64,000 nt of DNA, from NCBI GenBank assembly GCA_016125215.1, contig WGMF01000007.1:23277-87276 (forward strand), given 5' to 3'. How positions within the stretch are numbered: the stretch's first letter is position 1; the number at the start of each line of letters is the position of its first letter. Shown here one piece after another: positions 17,988 to 27,248 of the stretch. A model generated the notes under the pieces. It did not search any database, was not told the DNA's origin, and saw only the letters and a program-made list of their open reading frames with translations. Position numbers and translations under genes: made by a program. This stretch comes from Phycisphaera sp. GTDB lineage: Bacteria; Planctomycetota; Phycisphaerae; Phycisphaerales; Phycisphaeraceae.

Positions 17988-19292
17988 CTAGACACTCTGC
18001 ACCTGCATCTCGGGTCCGAGCAGGTCGTCGTAGGTTTCACGCCTTCGGATGACGGTCGCCTTGTCGCCATCAACGAGCACCTCCGGTGGCCGGGGCATGG
18101 CGTTGTAGTTGCTCGACATCACCATGCCATACGCGCCTGCGGTGAAGACACACAACAGGTCGCCGCGTGCCACGGGGGGCAGGGGCCAATCCTTTGCAAG
18201 AAAGTCGCCCGACTCGCAGATCGGCCCGACCACGTCGCACTTTTCAAGCCCCTCGACCTCGGGCGATTTGTCTCGCGCCCTGGGCACGTGCTTCGGGGCG
18301 ACGCTCGTGGGCCAGATAAAGTGGAAGGCGTCGTAGAGCGTCGGGCGGATGAGGTGGTGCATGCCGGTGTCGACGATGACGAACTTTTTCGTCGGGCCTT
18401 GCTTGAGGTATTGCACGCGCGTGACGAGCACGCCGGCGTTGGCGCTGATGGTGCGTCCGGGTTCGAGGATGACGCTGCCGCCCGCCTGTTTGAAGGGCAA
18501 GAGCAGCGGCACGATGTCGTTTGCGTATTGCTCAGCTAGTGGTGATGCGCCGGTGACGTAGTCGGCTGCGAAGCCGCCGCCGATGTCGAGGGTGCTGACC
18601 TTGATCCCGCCGGCCTTGAGGTCGTCGATGAGCGCCAGCGCCTTGGTGATCGCACGGACATAAGGCTCAGCGGAATAGATGGGCGAGCCGATGTGCAGGT
18701 GGATCGCGTCGAGCGCCAGGTGCGGGTCTTTGCCGTATCGATCGAAGAAACGTCTGGCGCGCTCGATGTCGACACCGAACTTGGATTCCTTGTTGCCGGT
18801 CGTGGTCTTCTTGTGGGTCTTGGGGTCGGCCACGTCGGGGTTGACGCGCAGCGCGCCGTGAGCCTTGGCGTTCATCTGCCGGGCAATCGAGCTGATGTTC
18901 TCGAACTCGGCCTCGGACTCGATGTTGAAGAAGCCGATCTTGGCCGATAACGCGGCGCGGATTTCGTCGTCGGTCTTGCCCACGCCGGCGTAGACGACCT
19001 TGCGCATCACAGCCCCGGCCTTCTGGGCACGGTAAAGCTCGCCGCCGCTGACCACGTCCATCCCCGCGCCGCGCTCGACGAGCAGCCTGCAGATGTGCAG
19101 GTTGCCGCAGCTCTTGATCGAGTAACAGATCGTCGGGTCAAGCGGGGCAAAGGCGCGGGCGAGCTTGTCGTAGTGGTCGATGAAGGTGGCCTTGGAGTAA
19201 ACGTACGCCGGCGTCCCGATGCGCCGGGCCAGGTCGTCGATCGCGACCCCTTCGCAATAAAGTTTGCCGTCACGGTAGGTGAAGTGGTCCAT
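17988..19292 (-). CDS. lysA: Diaminopimelate decarboxylase
   Basis: This 434-residue PLP enzyme of fold type III converts meso-diaminopimelate to lysine. The PLP lysine lies in ICYSIKSCGN (about residue 60). ALDAIHLHIGSPI, TLDIGGGFAADYV (phosphate-binding glycines), EPGRTISANAG, the cross-subunit CESGDFLAKD and the tyrosine in FTAGAYGMVMSSNYN follow in family order. It is monocistronic on the minus strand. The presence of DAP agrees with the DNPR motif in MurE in this window. Confidence 0.95.
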   Translation of the reverse strand: MDHFTYRDGKLYCEGVAIDDLARRIGTPAYVYSKATFIDHYDKLARAFAPLDPTICYSIKSCGNLHICRLLVERGAGMDVVSGGELYRAQKAGAVMRKVVYAGVGKTDDEIRAALSAKIGFFNIESEAEFENISSIARQMNAKAHGALRVNPDVADPKTHKKTTTGNKESKFGVDIERARRFFDRYGKDPHLALDAIHLHIGSPIYSAEPYVRAITKALALIDDLKAGGIKVSTLDIGGGFAADYVTGASPLAEQYANDIVPLLLPFKQAGGSVILEPGRTISANAGVLVTRVQYLKQGPTKKFVIVDTGMHHLIRPTLYDAFHFIWPTSVAPKHVPRARDKSPEVEGLEKCDVVGPICESGDFLAKDWPLPPVARGDLLCVFTAGAYGMVMSSNYNAMPRPPEVLVDGDKATVIRRRETYDDLLGPEMQVQSV

Positions 19293-19426
19293 GCGGAGGC
19301 TCGAGGGTTAGAGGTGGGCAGATGATAGTCGCAACACGGGCTAAAGCAACGGCCACAGCGCGACAAAGGTTACAATAGCCTCCACGCCCGGGCGGGTTCA
19401 TTTCCACGCTGGGTTTGGGGTCTTTC

Positions 19427-21451
19427 ATGACACGCATCGTCAAGGTTCTTTTGACAGGGGTGCTGGCGGCGGCGTGGTCTGCCGTGGCGCTTGCCCAGGT
19501 GCCGGTCGCGACGATCGATAAAGATGTTCACACCGGCCCCGCACACAGCCATCACATCGACCCCGATCGGGTCTATGTCGTCGGCATCACCCGCGATTTC
19601 CCGCCTTACGAATTTGTCAACGACAAGGGCGAACCGGACGGCTTCGGGGTGGACATCACCCGCGCGGTGGCCGGCGTACTGGGGATGAAGGTTCGGTTCG
19701 AGCCGGATGTCTGGAGCAACACCCGGAAAAAACTCAAGGAAGGCAAGGTCGACTTCGTGCCGGGCATGCTCTACTCCGACGCGCGGGCGCAGGATTTTGC
19801 GTTCACGATCCCCTACCTGCACGGGGACTACAACATATTTGTCCGTAAAGGTCAGAAGCGTATCGCCAACACGATGGACCTGCACGGCCACCGGGGGATC
19901 GTCGAGAGATCGAGCCTGATGCACGACATGTTGACCTCACTGGGACTGGACGGCAACGTCATTCTTGCCGACTCTGAACCCGACGCGCTGCGCAGGCTCA
20001 ACAGGGGGGAGGGGGATTACGCCTTAGCCCCCCTTCTGGCGGGTAAGAAGCTGATCCATGACGAACACTTGTTCAACACCGTGGCGCTGGATGAGCCGTT
20101 CACGGAGGCCCACCTGTGTATGGCGGTGGTCAAATCGAACGCGGGCCTGCGTGACGAGTTGAACGAGGGCCTTGCCACGATCAACGCCAGCGGGGAGTAC
20201 GCGGCGATCTACGAGCGTTGGTTCGGGATCACCAGGCCAAGCCGAATGACGTGGATGGACGTGCTCTCCTACGCGCGGTGGGCGGTCTTGATAACGATGA
20301 TGTTGCTGCTTGTCGTGTTGGCGTGGTCTTGGTCGCTCAAAAGGCGGGTGGACCATCACACCACGGAACTCAAACACAAGCTCGAAGAACACAGGCGAGC
20401 CGAGGCGGCGCTGACGGAAAGCGAGACGCGGTTCCGACAGATGTCCGAAGCGGCCCCGACGATCATCTGGCTGAGCAACAGCACCGGCGAGCTGACCTAC
20501 TTCAACAAGTGCTGGCGTGACTTCACGGGCAGGCCGGAGGAGGAGCACCTCGGGGAAGGCTGGGCCAGAGTCATGCACCCCGGCGACCTGCAACAAATAA
20601 CAAACCTGTGGCTGAGAGTGAACCGGGAGAAAACCACCTTTGAGAGCGAGTGCAGGCTGCTCCGACACGACGGCCAGTGGCGGTGGATACTGACGATCGG
20701 CAGTCCGCGTGTGGCGCCCGACGGTTCGTTCATCGGTTTCATCGGCATGTGCCTGGATATCACCGACCGAAAGCTCAATGAGCTGCGTCAACAGACTTTC
20801 GTGCGTGAGCTGGACCACCGCGTGAAAAACAACCTGACCTCGGTCCTGGCGCTGGCGGAGCAGACCGCCCAGAACACCGACAGCCGGGACGAGTTCATTC
20901 ACAACTTCACGCAGCGCGTCCGTGCGATGTCCGCGGCGCACGACGCCCTCTATCACCACAACTGGCGCGGGACGAGTTTCCACGACCTCTCACGGCGGGT
21001 CCTCGAACCCTACACGAATAGCCATGACACCCGGCTCCATGCCTCCGGGCCGAACGTTCAAGTCCCCGCGCGGATGGCCATGCCCCTGGCCCTGATCGTC
21101 AATGAACTGATGACCAACTGCATCAAACACGGTGCGCTCTCGCCCCGGGGCGGCTCGGTGGACCTGACCTGGCAATGCGACGGGCCGCGACTGTCTATCC
21201 AATGGAAAGAAGCCACCGACGAACCCGTCACAGCCGAGCACACCGACGGCTACGGCCTCAAACTCATCGAGGGGCTGGTCCGCTATGAATTGTGCGGCAA
21301 GGTATCTTTCGACCTGACCCCTCGGGGCATGTGCTGCGTGATCGATTTTGACCTGCTGTGTTGCGAGAAGAACGTGGGCGGAGATGTGCTCAGCGACGAA
21401 CTCGAGGCCCGGGCGGCCACACCACAAGCCATGCCCACCCCGACCGCATAG
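19427..21451 (+). CDS. Sensor histidine kinase: solute-binding domain, PAS, HisKA_2/HWE type
   Basis: The 674-residue protein starts with a signal peptide. A type 3 periplasmic solute-binding domain follows (about residues 45-270; YVVGITRDFPPYEFVNDKGE, DGFGVDITRAV), then one membrane helix (about 285-305) and a short coil. A PAS domain with its PAC (RFRQMSEAAPTIIWLS to MCLDITDRK, about 340-450) comes next. The phosphoacceptor is in ELDHRVKNNLTSVLALAEQT (about 462-481), and the ATPase N box is LIVNELMTNCIKHG. It probably senses an amino acid or similar ligand. TTG 19415 would add four residues. No response regulator is adjacent, so its partner is elsewhere. Confidence 0.88.
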   Translation: MTRIVKVLLTGVLAAAWSAVALAQVPVATIDKDVHTGPAHSHHIDPDRVYVVGITRDFPPYEFVNDKGEPDGFGVDITRAVAGVLGMKVRFEPDVWSNTRKKLKEGKVDFVPGMLYSDARAQDFAFTIPYLHGDYNIFVRKGQKRIANTMDLHGHRGIVERSSLMHDMLTSLGLDGNVILADSEPDALRRLNRGEGDYALAPLLAGKKLIHDEHLFNTVALDEPFTEAHLCMAVVKSNAGLRDELNEGLATINASGEYAAIYERWFGITRPSRMTWMDVLSYARWAVLITMMLLLVVLAWSWSLKRRVDHHTTELKHKLEEHRRAEAALTESETRFRQMSEAAPTIIWLSNSTGELTYFNKCWRDFTGRPEEEHLGEGWARVMHPGDLQQITNLWLRVNREKTTFESECRLLRHDGQWRWILTIGSPRVAPDGSFIGFIGMCLDITDRKLNELRQQTFVRELDHRVKNNLTSVLALAEQTAQNTDSRDEFIHNFTQRVRAMSAAHDALYHHNWRGTSFHDLSRRVLEPYTNSHDTRLHASGPNVQVPARMAMPLALIVNELMTNCIKHGALSPRGGSVDLTWQCDGPRLSIQWKEATDEPVTAEHTDGYGLKLIEGLVRYELCGKVSFDLTPRGMCCVIDFDLLCCEKNVGGDVLSDELEARAATPQAMPTPTA

Positions 21452-21499
21452 TCCGCGATCAGGCCGGTTTGATTTGACGGCTCGGGGTATGCACGTGTC

Positions 21500-22015
21500 T
21501 CAATCGAGTCGGACGCGCAGGAGCGCTTCAACTTCAGAGACTCCCCCCATCACGACCGGCACAAACTCACGGACGATTTCCGCAAGGGCCTGCCTCTGTC
21601 CCGGCCAGAGGAACGCACGGTCCGCCGCGTCGCGCTCGACCCACCGATGCGCGTCGTGTTCCTCGTTGAGCTGGGGTTCCACGTCGTCGGCCACTAGCGC
21701 GGCAAAGCACGGGCTGAGCACGACGCTCTCGTGTGAAGCCAGAAAATAGGTGTTGACGCTTTCGAGCTGCCACACCCGCAACAAGCCATGCTTCGGGGCG
21801 TAGTCGGTCTCTTCCGCAAGCTCGCGCAATGCGGTCCGGGTGGATCGTTCGCCCTCGTGGACGTGACCCATCACCGGTTGCCACGTCCCCGACAGCGCCC
21901 CGGCGCAGCGGTGCAACTGGAGAAACCGCACAGCCGGCGCGGTTTCACCCGGCCGCCTTATGACGCGGAAGACATAGACATCCACGATGTCGGTGCGCAG
22001 GGTCGGGCCGGCCAT
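21500..22015 (-). CDS. NUDIX hydrolase
   Basis: The 171-residue protein has the Nudix box GHVHEGERSTRTALRELAEE followed by TDY, matching GX5EX7REUXEEXGU with one deviation at the final Gly (T). VFRVIRRP and FLQLHRCAGALSGTWQPV precede it, resembling dATP/diadenosine pyrophosphohydrolase-like members. The substrate is not predictable. It is divergent from the cysteine desulfurase gene, with 36 bp between the two start codons. Confidence 0.88.
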   Translation of the reverse strand: MAGPTLRTDIVDVYVFRVIRRPGETAPAVRFLQLHRCAGALSGTWQPVMGHVHEGERSTRTALRELAEETDYAPKHGLLRVWQLESVNTYFLASHESVVLSPCFAALVADDVEPQLNEEHDAHRWVERDAADRAFLWPGQRQALAEIVREFVPVVMGGVSEVEALLRVRLD

Positions 22016-22051
22016 GCGATGGAGTGTACCCGCTGGCCATACAATGGTCCT

Positions 22052-23248
22052 GTGGACGTGATCTATCTCGACAACAACGCCACCACCCGGCCGCTGCTAT
22101 CGGTAGTCGATGCGATGCACGCGGTGCAGACCGACGAGTGGGGCAACCCGTCGAGTGTGCATCGGTTTGGCCAAAGGGCACGCCGGCGTGTCGAACTGGC
22201 GCGGGCGTCCGTTGCGTCGCTCATCGGTGCGCGCGAGCGCGACATGGTCTTCACCTCCGGGGGGACCGAATCCGACAACCTCGCGTTGGTCGGCTTGCTT
22301 TCGCGGGGGGGTGTGTTGGTCACGAATAAACTCGAACACGCCGCTGTGCGAGAGACCGCCCAGCAACTCGAACGCCTTGGGATCACCGTGGTGAACCTCC
22401 CGGTCGAACACGACGGGTTCAGCAAGCCCCAGAGCCTGGCCGACGCGCTCGACACGAACGCCGACCCCGCAAAGCCCACCGTCGTGAGCATCCAATGGGC
22501 CAACAACGAGACGGGCGTGATCCAGGACATCGCGGTCATGGCCGAACTTGTCGAGCGCCTGCGGGCCGGTGGTCGGCGACAGCTTTATCTCCACTCCGAC
22601 GCCACGCAGGCGGTGGGCAAGCTGCCCGTCGATGTGAGCCGAGTGCCCGTCGACCTGCTCACGCTCTCGGCGCACAAGTTCCACGGCCCGAAAGGGGTTG
22701 GGGCGCTGTACCTGCGTTCGGGTGTGCGATTGCAAGCGCAGAACATCGGCGGACCGCAGGAGCGCCAGCGCCGCGGCGGGACGGAAAACGTACCGGGCAT
22801 CGTGGGCATGGGCGTGGCCGCGGAAGAGGCCCAAGGTTTCCTGCAAGACACACAGAAAATCACCGAACTGCGTGCGATGCGCGATGCATTCGAGCGGGGC
22901 GTGCTGACCGTGTGCCCCGGGGCTGTGGTCAATTCGCAATCCGCCGACGGCAGGCCGACGGGCAGGCTGTGGAACACGAGCAACATCGCATTCCCCCGGC
23001 TCGAAGCCGAGGCGATTTTGCTGGGGCTTAGCGAGAGAGGCGTCTGCGCGTCGGCGGGGGCCGCCTGTTCGAGCGGGTCACTCGAACCCTCGCCGGTGTT
23101 GCTTGCGATGGGCGTGCCGGAAATCATGGCACACGGCAGCGTGCGTTTTTCAATCAGCCGATTCACAACACAAGACGAACTCGACCGAGCGGTGAGCGTG
23201 ATCGCACAGGTCGTCGAGCGGTTGAGCAAGACGCTACCCGTGGGGTAG
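22052..23248 (+). CDS. Cysteine desulfurase (NifS/IscS family)
   Basis: The mature frame begins at GTG 22052 (DVIYLDNNATTRPL, the family start) and gives 398 residues. The PLP lysine is in LSAHKFHGPKGVGALYLR (about residue 207). ATQAVGKLPVDV, GGPQERQRRGGTENVPGIVG and the sulfur-carrying Cys in CASAGAACSSGSLEPS (about residue 335) are all present. It mobilises sulfur from cysteine for iron-sulfur clusters or thiolated tRNA. No iscU or mnmA lies nearby, so its partner cannot be read from context. Longer in-frame starts would overlap the divergent NUDIX gene. Confidence 0.93.
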   Translation: MDVIYLDNNATTRPLLSVVDAMHAVQTDEWGNPSSVHRFGQRARRRVELARASVASLIGARERDMVFTSGGTESDNLALVGLLSRGGVLVTNKLEHAAVRETAQQLERLGITVVNLPVEHDGFSKPQSLADALDTNADPAKPTVVSIQWANNETGVIQDIAVMAELVERLRAGGRRQLYLHSDATQAVGKLPVDVSRVPVDLLTLSAHKFHGPKGVGALYLRSGVRLQAQNIGGPQERQRRGGTENVPGIVGMGVAAEEAQGFLQDTQKITELRAMRDAFERGVLTVCPGAVVNSQSADGRPTGRLWNTSNIAFPRLEAEAILLGLSERGVCASAGAACSSGSLEPSPVLLAMGVPEIMAHGSVRFSISRFTTQDELDRAVSVIAQVVERLSKTLPVG

Positions 23249-23301
23249 TGGATACTTTGCGTGGCAGACAGATGCTTAGAAAGCGTGTGAGACGCTTAGG
23301 G

Positions 23302-23375
23302 GTGCCACTGGCGGCTTGTCCGCCAGTGCTGTAAACGTGCGGCTTTTTCACTGGCGGACAAGCCGCCAGTGGCAC
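23302..23375. repeat. 74-bp REP-like palindrome dimer, copy 1
   Basis: The left 27 nt (starting GTGCCACTGGCGGC) and the right 27 nt (ending GCCGCCAGTGGCAC) are perfect reverse complements. Each arm is itself a small palindrome (ACTGGCGG / CCGCCAGT). Twenty bases separate the arms. A further perfect 12-nt outer pair, AAGCGTGTGAGA (23281-23292) and its complement (23409-23420), encloses the element. It lies between convergent genes and may act as a bidirectional terminator. Copy 2 is at 55006-55079. Confidence 0.85.
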
Positions 23376-23418
23376 CCAAATACACTCCGTCGCAATTAAA
23401 GTCTCGCTTCTCACACGC

Positions 23419-26088
23419 TTACGCGAGTGTGCGCGCCAGCGCCATGTCCGCTTCGCGCTTGAGCAGTTGCGCCTTGCGGTACCCCAGGCGTACACGTGCG
23501 GGGTCGAGCGAGGGCAGGCCGCCGAGCATGGAGCAGACCAGCGACGCGGCAAAAGGCAGCGACTGCATCGCCAGGACGAACATCCAGAGATAGGTCTGGT
23601 ACCGACCCGGCGGGTAGTAGAGCCACAGCGCCGCGATGCCCACCCACAGCAAGGCAAAGAGCGCCGCCTCGTCACGCACCGCGTAGATGCACGAAGCAAG
23701 TGACACGCGGCCCTCGCTCTTGGGTGTGCGGACAAAAGGCAAACCGTTTGTGAACAGGCCCGCAAGCGATGCCCGCGCCACGGTGTACCACAGCGCCATG
23801 CCTGCCAGCAGCGCAGCGGAGCGTTGAAGCGCGGTCGTGGGCACACGGGCGGTGTAGAGCCAATACATGCGGATCAGGTTGAAAACCCACACGCCGATGA
23901 CCGGCACCACCATGACCGCGATGGGCATGCCGACCCAGTTAGGCCAGGCCACCAGCCCAAGTGTCCACACAAGCGAAAGCAACGTGAACAACAGGCCCAG
24001 ACCGTCGCCGATCCACGGGAGCCAGCCCGCGAGGTAGTGAAACTTCTGAGCCCGTGTCAGCCCCGATCGGCTGTGGGGGAGCAGGTCGCGCCAGTGTTGT
24101 TTGAGCACCTGCATCGCGCCGTAGGCCCAGCGGGTGCGCTGCTTCTTGTAAGCGCTGAATGAGTCGGGCACGACGCCGCGCCCGAGGGTCTTGTTGATGT
24201 AGACCGTTTCGTAGCCGGCCTTCATCACACGCAGGCCCAGCTCGGCGTCTTCACAGATGCCTCGCGTCTCCCAGCCGCCCAGCTCTCGCATCACCGACTT
24301 GCGGATCATTGTCATCGTGCCGTGCTGGATGATCGCGTTGCGCTCGTTGCGGTGGACCATGCCCAGGTGGAAGAAGCCGGTGTATTCGGCGTTGAGCGTT
24401 TCCTTGAACGGCCGACCCCTCCAGCTTCGGTGATCCTGCGGGCACTGAACGACCGCGACGTTCTCACGCAAGAAGTGCCCCACCGTCGAGCGGAGCCAGC
24501 GTCGGTCGACGACGTAATCGCTGTCGATCACCGCCAAAACCTCGGCGTCGGGCGCGGTCTGTTCGATGGCAAAGTTCAATGCGCCGGCTTTGTATCCGGG
24601 CCAGTTCTCCAAATGGAAGAATCGGAAACGCTTGCCCAGTCTTGCGCACAGTTCTTCCACGGGCTTCCACATCCGCTCATCAGGGGTGTTGTTCGAGATC
24701 ACCAGTACCTCGAAGTTTTCATAGTCCAGGTTGGCCAGACTGTGGAGCGTCTTGAAGACCATCGACGCCGGCTCACGGCAGACCGGGATGTGGATCGAGA
24801 CCCTCGGCTGTGGCACACCGACGGGCAGGTCCATCGGCTCGAAACGCCGCCTCCATCGCTTGAGCCAGAGCAGTTCGGTCATCTCGAATGCGTTGAGGAT
24901 GACCACGATCAGCAGCAGCACCATCATCGGCCAGATCACCGCCCAGCCCAGCCGTGTGCCCCAGCCCAGGCTCCGGTCGAAGATCAGGCAAAAGGTCATC
25001 ACGCCGACGCTGGCACACCCCTGGAGTGTGAGCACGAAGAACAATCTCCCCTCCGCCCCGATGTCGATAGCGCTCCGAGATGAGAAAAACGCCCCTGCCA
25101 GCAACAGGCCCAGCGCCGCGGCCAACGCCCATTGCGTGGTCCAGCTCACCCGCGCAAACGAGGCGTCGTCCCATTGGAACTTGGCGTGACGGTCCATGTC
25201 GAACAGGCCCCAGCACGCGCCGACCGAGCCCTCGTCGAGTTTCCACGGCTGGTCGAAGGCCTCCATGAGGCAATAGTCGTAACCGTGGGCCCTCGCGGTG
25301 GCGATGAACTCACGGACAAAACGTTCCTGGTTGACTTGTGTGGGGACGGCGGATTCCTTGCGCCACCCGCCGCTGGGCCAACCGACCTCGGACATGAAGA
25401 TGTGCTTGCCGGGGTAAGCGGCGGCCAGTCGGTCGTGTGATGTGACCACCTGCCTGACCGCGTCGGTCACGTCGCAGCCCTCCCAGTAGGGCAGGAAGTG
25501 GCCGGCAATGAAATCGCACTCGGCGGCCAGTTCGGGGTACTTGAGCCAGACGTGCCAGGGCTCGGCGGTGGAGACCTGCACACTGACCCGGCTCTTGACC
25601 AATCGGATGTATTGGATGAGCTGCTCGACGGTCAGGTCGCCGCGCAGCAGCGCTTCGTTGCCGACGATCACCGCCTGGACATTGGGCGACTCCCTTGCCA
25701 CGGTGATGAGATTGCCCACCTCCACGGCGTTTTGCTCGTGGTTGCCGTTGAGCCAGGCCCCGGGCACGGCGTCCAACCCGTAACGCTGTGCCATCTTCGG
25801 GATCAGCTCCGACCCGTTGGTCACGGTGTAGGTCCGGACGAGCTGCGTCTTGTCCGCGAGGAAGCGCAGGTCCTCATCCATCTGCGCCGGGGTGGGGAAG
25901 AGCCCCTTGATGGGCGACTGGCCGTCACGGAACGGCGAATACGAGACCCCTCGCACCTGCGTCAACACGGGCGCGGGCGGCTCGGGCTGGCGGAGGTATT
26001 CCCACGCGGCAAGGTTGATGCCCACCATCACCAGCAGGATGGATGCATTCAAGAAGAAAGTTCGGTGTTGTGTGTGTAGGGATAACAT
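23419..26088 (-). CDS. GH17-GT2 fusion, beta-glucan synthase-like membrane protein
   Basis: The 889-residue protein has an N-terminal anchor (about residues 11-30), then a periplasmic GH17 domain (about 45-300) with acid/base Glu in VIVGNEALLRGD and nucleophile Glu in HIFMSEVGWPSGG. Membrane segments come next. A processive GT2 domain (about 430-690) has VLAVIDSDYVVD, GICEDAELGLR and KKQRTRWAYGAMQVL, the D-DxD-ED-QxxRW set. Five or so helices follow. Such fusions polymerise and remodel beta-1,3/1,6-glucans, as in NdvB-type cyclic glucan synthesis. Length and order are intact. It has its own promoter and a leader of about 230 nt. Confidence 0.9.
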   Translation of the reverse strand: MLSLHTQHRTFFLNASILLVMVGINLAAWEYLRQPEPPAPVLTQVRGVSYSPFRDGQSPIKGLFPTPAQMDEDLRFLADKTQLVRTYTVTNGSELIPKMAQRYGLDAVPGAWLNGNHEQNAVEVGNLITVARESPNVQAVIVGNEALLRGDLTVEQLIQYIRLVKSRVSVQVSTAEPWHVWLKYPELAAECDFIAGHFLPYWEGCDVTDAVRQVVTSHDRLAAAYPGKHIFMSEVGWPSGGWRKESAVPTQVNQERFVREFIATARAHGYDYCLMEAFDQPWKLDEGSVGACWGLFDMDRHAKFQWDDASFARVSWTTQWALAAALGLLLAGAFFSSRSAIDIGAEGRLFFVLTLQGCASVGVMTFCLIFDRSLGWGTRLGWAVIWPMMVLLLIVVILNAFEMTELLWLKRWRRRFEPMDLPVGVPQPRVSIHIPVCREPASMVFKTLHSLANLDYENFEVLVISNNTPDERMWKPVEELCARLGKRFRFFHLENWPGYKAGALNFAIEQTAPDAEVLAVIDSDYVVDRRWLRSTVGHFLRENVAVVQCPQDHRSWRGRPFKETLNAEYTGFFHLGMVHRNERNAIIQHGTMTMIRKSVMRELGGWETRGICEDAELGLRVMKAGYETVYINKTLGRGVVPDSFSAYKKQRTRWAYGAMQVLKQHWRDLLPHSRSGLTRAQKFHYLAGWLPWIGDGLGLLFTLLSLVWTLGLVAWPNWVGMPIAVMVVPVIGVWVFNLIRMYWLYTARVPTTALQRSAALLAGMALWYTVARASLAGLFTNGLPFVRTPKSEGRVSLASCIYAVRDEAALFALLWVGIAALWLYYPPGRYQTYLWMFVLAMQSLPFAASLVCSMLGGLPSLDPARVRLGYRKAQLLKREADMALARTLA

Positions 26089-26324
26089 GGTCGGTGTGAC
26101 GGATTAGTCAGGTTGTGCGGGAGGTTGATAAACGCACACAATCCAGCGTATTGCTGCATCGTCAAGAGGGCTAAGAGTAATGGTCAACGCGGGTAGGTTG
26201 CGTAACGCGTGGCCTGCCGGCCGGTGGGTTGCGTCTGGCGGGGTGACCTCCCCCGGATGGAACCGGGGATTGCCGATCGGCTTGTCCGTGAACGGGACAA
26301 CGCCTGGGCATTGGCGATGCGGTA
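26089..26324 (-). promoter_or_regulatory. Long, hairpin-rich 5' leader of the GH17-GT2 gene
   Basis: From the predicted transcription start near 26317 to the ATG there are about 230 nt with no reading frame. Several short stems are visible in + coordinates: CCCCGG/CCGGGG around 26250-26268, TTGTCC/GGACAA around 26283-26300, and CGCC/GGCG around 26301-26316. The density of stems suggests a structured leader, but I cannot match it to a known riboswitch. Confidence 0.4.
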
Positions 26325-26353
26325 AATATAACTTGTGATTAGGAAAAAGTCCA
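26325..26353 (-). promoter_or_regulatory. Sigma70-like promoter of the GH17-GT2 gene
   Basis: On the minus strand TGGACT (26353-26348) and TATATT (26330-26325) are separated by exactly 17 bp. The -10 matches five of six consensus bases and the -35 four of six. Confidence 0.6.
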
Positions 26354-26384
26354 GCCGTCGTAAAGCTTTGTCACCGGGACGCGA

Positions 26385-27143
26385 TCAACCGCTCAGGCCG
26401 CTTGTGATCTGACGGGCGATAGGCGTGAGCAGGTCGGGGACAAAACGGTCCACCGCGAGGGCTTCGAGGTTTTCACGGAGGATGTCGAAGTTCTCCATCA
26501 ACTCGTCGACCTGGTGGATCGGCCCGTACTTGCGGACGGTCAGGAAAAGGCTGATCGGCTCGTGGCTGAAGCGTTTGCTCGAACCGCGCCGGCTGCGCGT
26601 GCGGGTCTTGACCTCGAAGTAGGCCTGCAGGTCGCCCGACTTGCTCAGGGTCAGGCCGAGGATCGGCTGCACGTCGAGCACCTTGGCTTCGGGGAGGTTG
26701 GCGGTCTTGAGCAGCCTGCCCATCGGCCCGTTGGCCAGCAGGGCTTCGTAGATCACCTCGTCGTGGTTGGCCTTGCACTCGAGGTCAAAGCCGTAGAGCA
26801 ACTCGACGTAGTCGACATCCAGCGGACTCACGGTCAGGTGGTACGGGGCGACTTCCAGAAGCAGACGGTGCAGGTCGTAGGCCTGGTCGAGCGAGTCGGG
26901 GTTGACGTGGCCCGAACGGATGCTCGTGCGTCGCAGCGCCAGCCAGCGGTAGTCACGCTCACGCTTGGACTCGAGCGCCAGTTCGCCGTCGTACCGTCGG
27001 AAGCGGTCCATGGCCGGCACCGCCTTGCGGACCTGGTCGAACATGTGCAGGATCGTCTCGCGGTCCTGGGGCAGGTCCATCTTGAGGGCAAGCTTCTGGT
27101 TGACGTAAAAGTCGTTGCAGAGCGCGCCGTAACTGGTGGCCAT
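26385..27143 (-). CDS. Conserved hypothetical protein
   Basis: From ATG 27143 the protein has 252 residues; AAGGA lies seven bases upstream, which decides this start over a longer one at 27401. No family is recognised. It is soluble, with no signal peptide or membrane helix. It contains HMFDQVRKAVPAMDRFRRYDG, a stretch of probable beta strands (VSPLDVDYVELLYGFDLEC, VLDVQPILGLTLS, QAYFEVKTRTRSRRG) and a helical C-terminus. The beta-rich centre with regular aromatic positions looks like a compact binding domain. It is divergent from folP, with 105 bp between the start codons. Confidence 0.75.
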   Translation of the reverse strand: MATSYGALCNDFYVNQKLALKMDLPQDRETILHMFDQVRKAVPAMDRFRRYDGELALESKRERDYRWLALRRTSIRSGHVNPDSLDQAYDLHRLLLEVAPYHLTVSPLDVDYVELLYGFDLECKANHDEVIYEALLANGPMGRLLKTANLPEAKVLDVQPILGLTLSKSGDLQAYFEVKTRTRSRRGSSKRFSHEPISLFLTVRKYGPIHQVDELMENFDILRENLEALAVDRFVPDLLTPIARQITSGLSG

Positions 27144-27248
27144 GGGGAGTCCTTCGGGGCAATGAGCGAAACGATCAACCCACGCGGGTCGGTTTGAAAT
27201 CAGAGCCAAGTGGTCGAGCGCGATTATAGCAACCCCTATACTCAAGAG

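Noticed and set aside
26195..26330. Cyclic-di-GMP (GEMM) riboswitch upstream of the GH17-GT2 gene
   Set aside because: Only one short segment resembles the core; the GGCAAACC-type block and the GAAA loop are absent, so I list only a structured leader.
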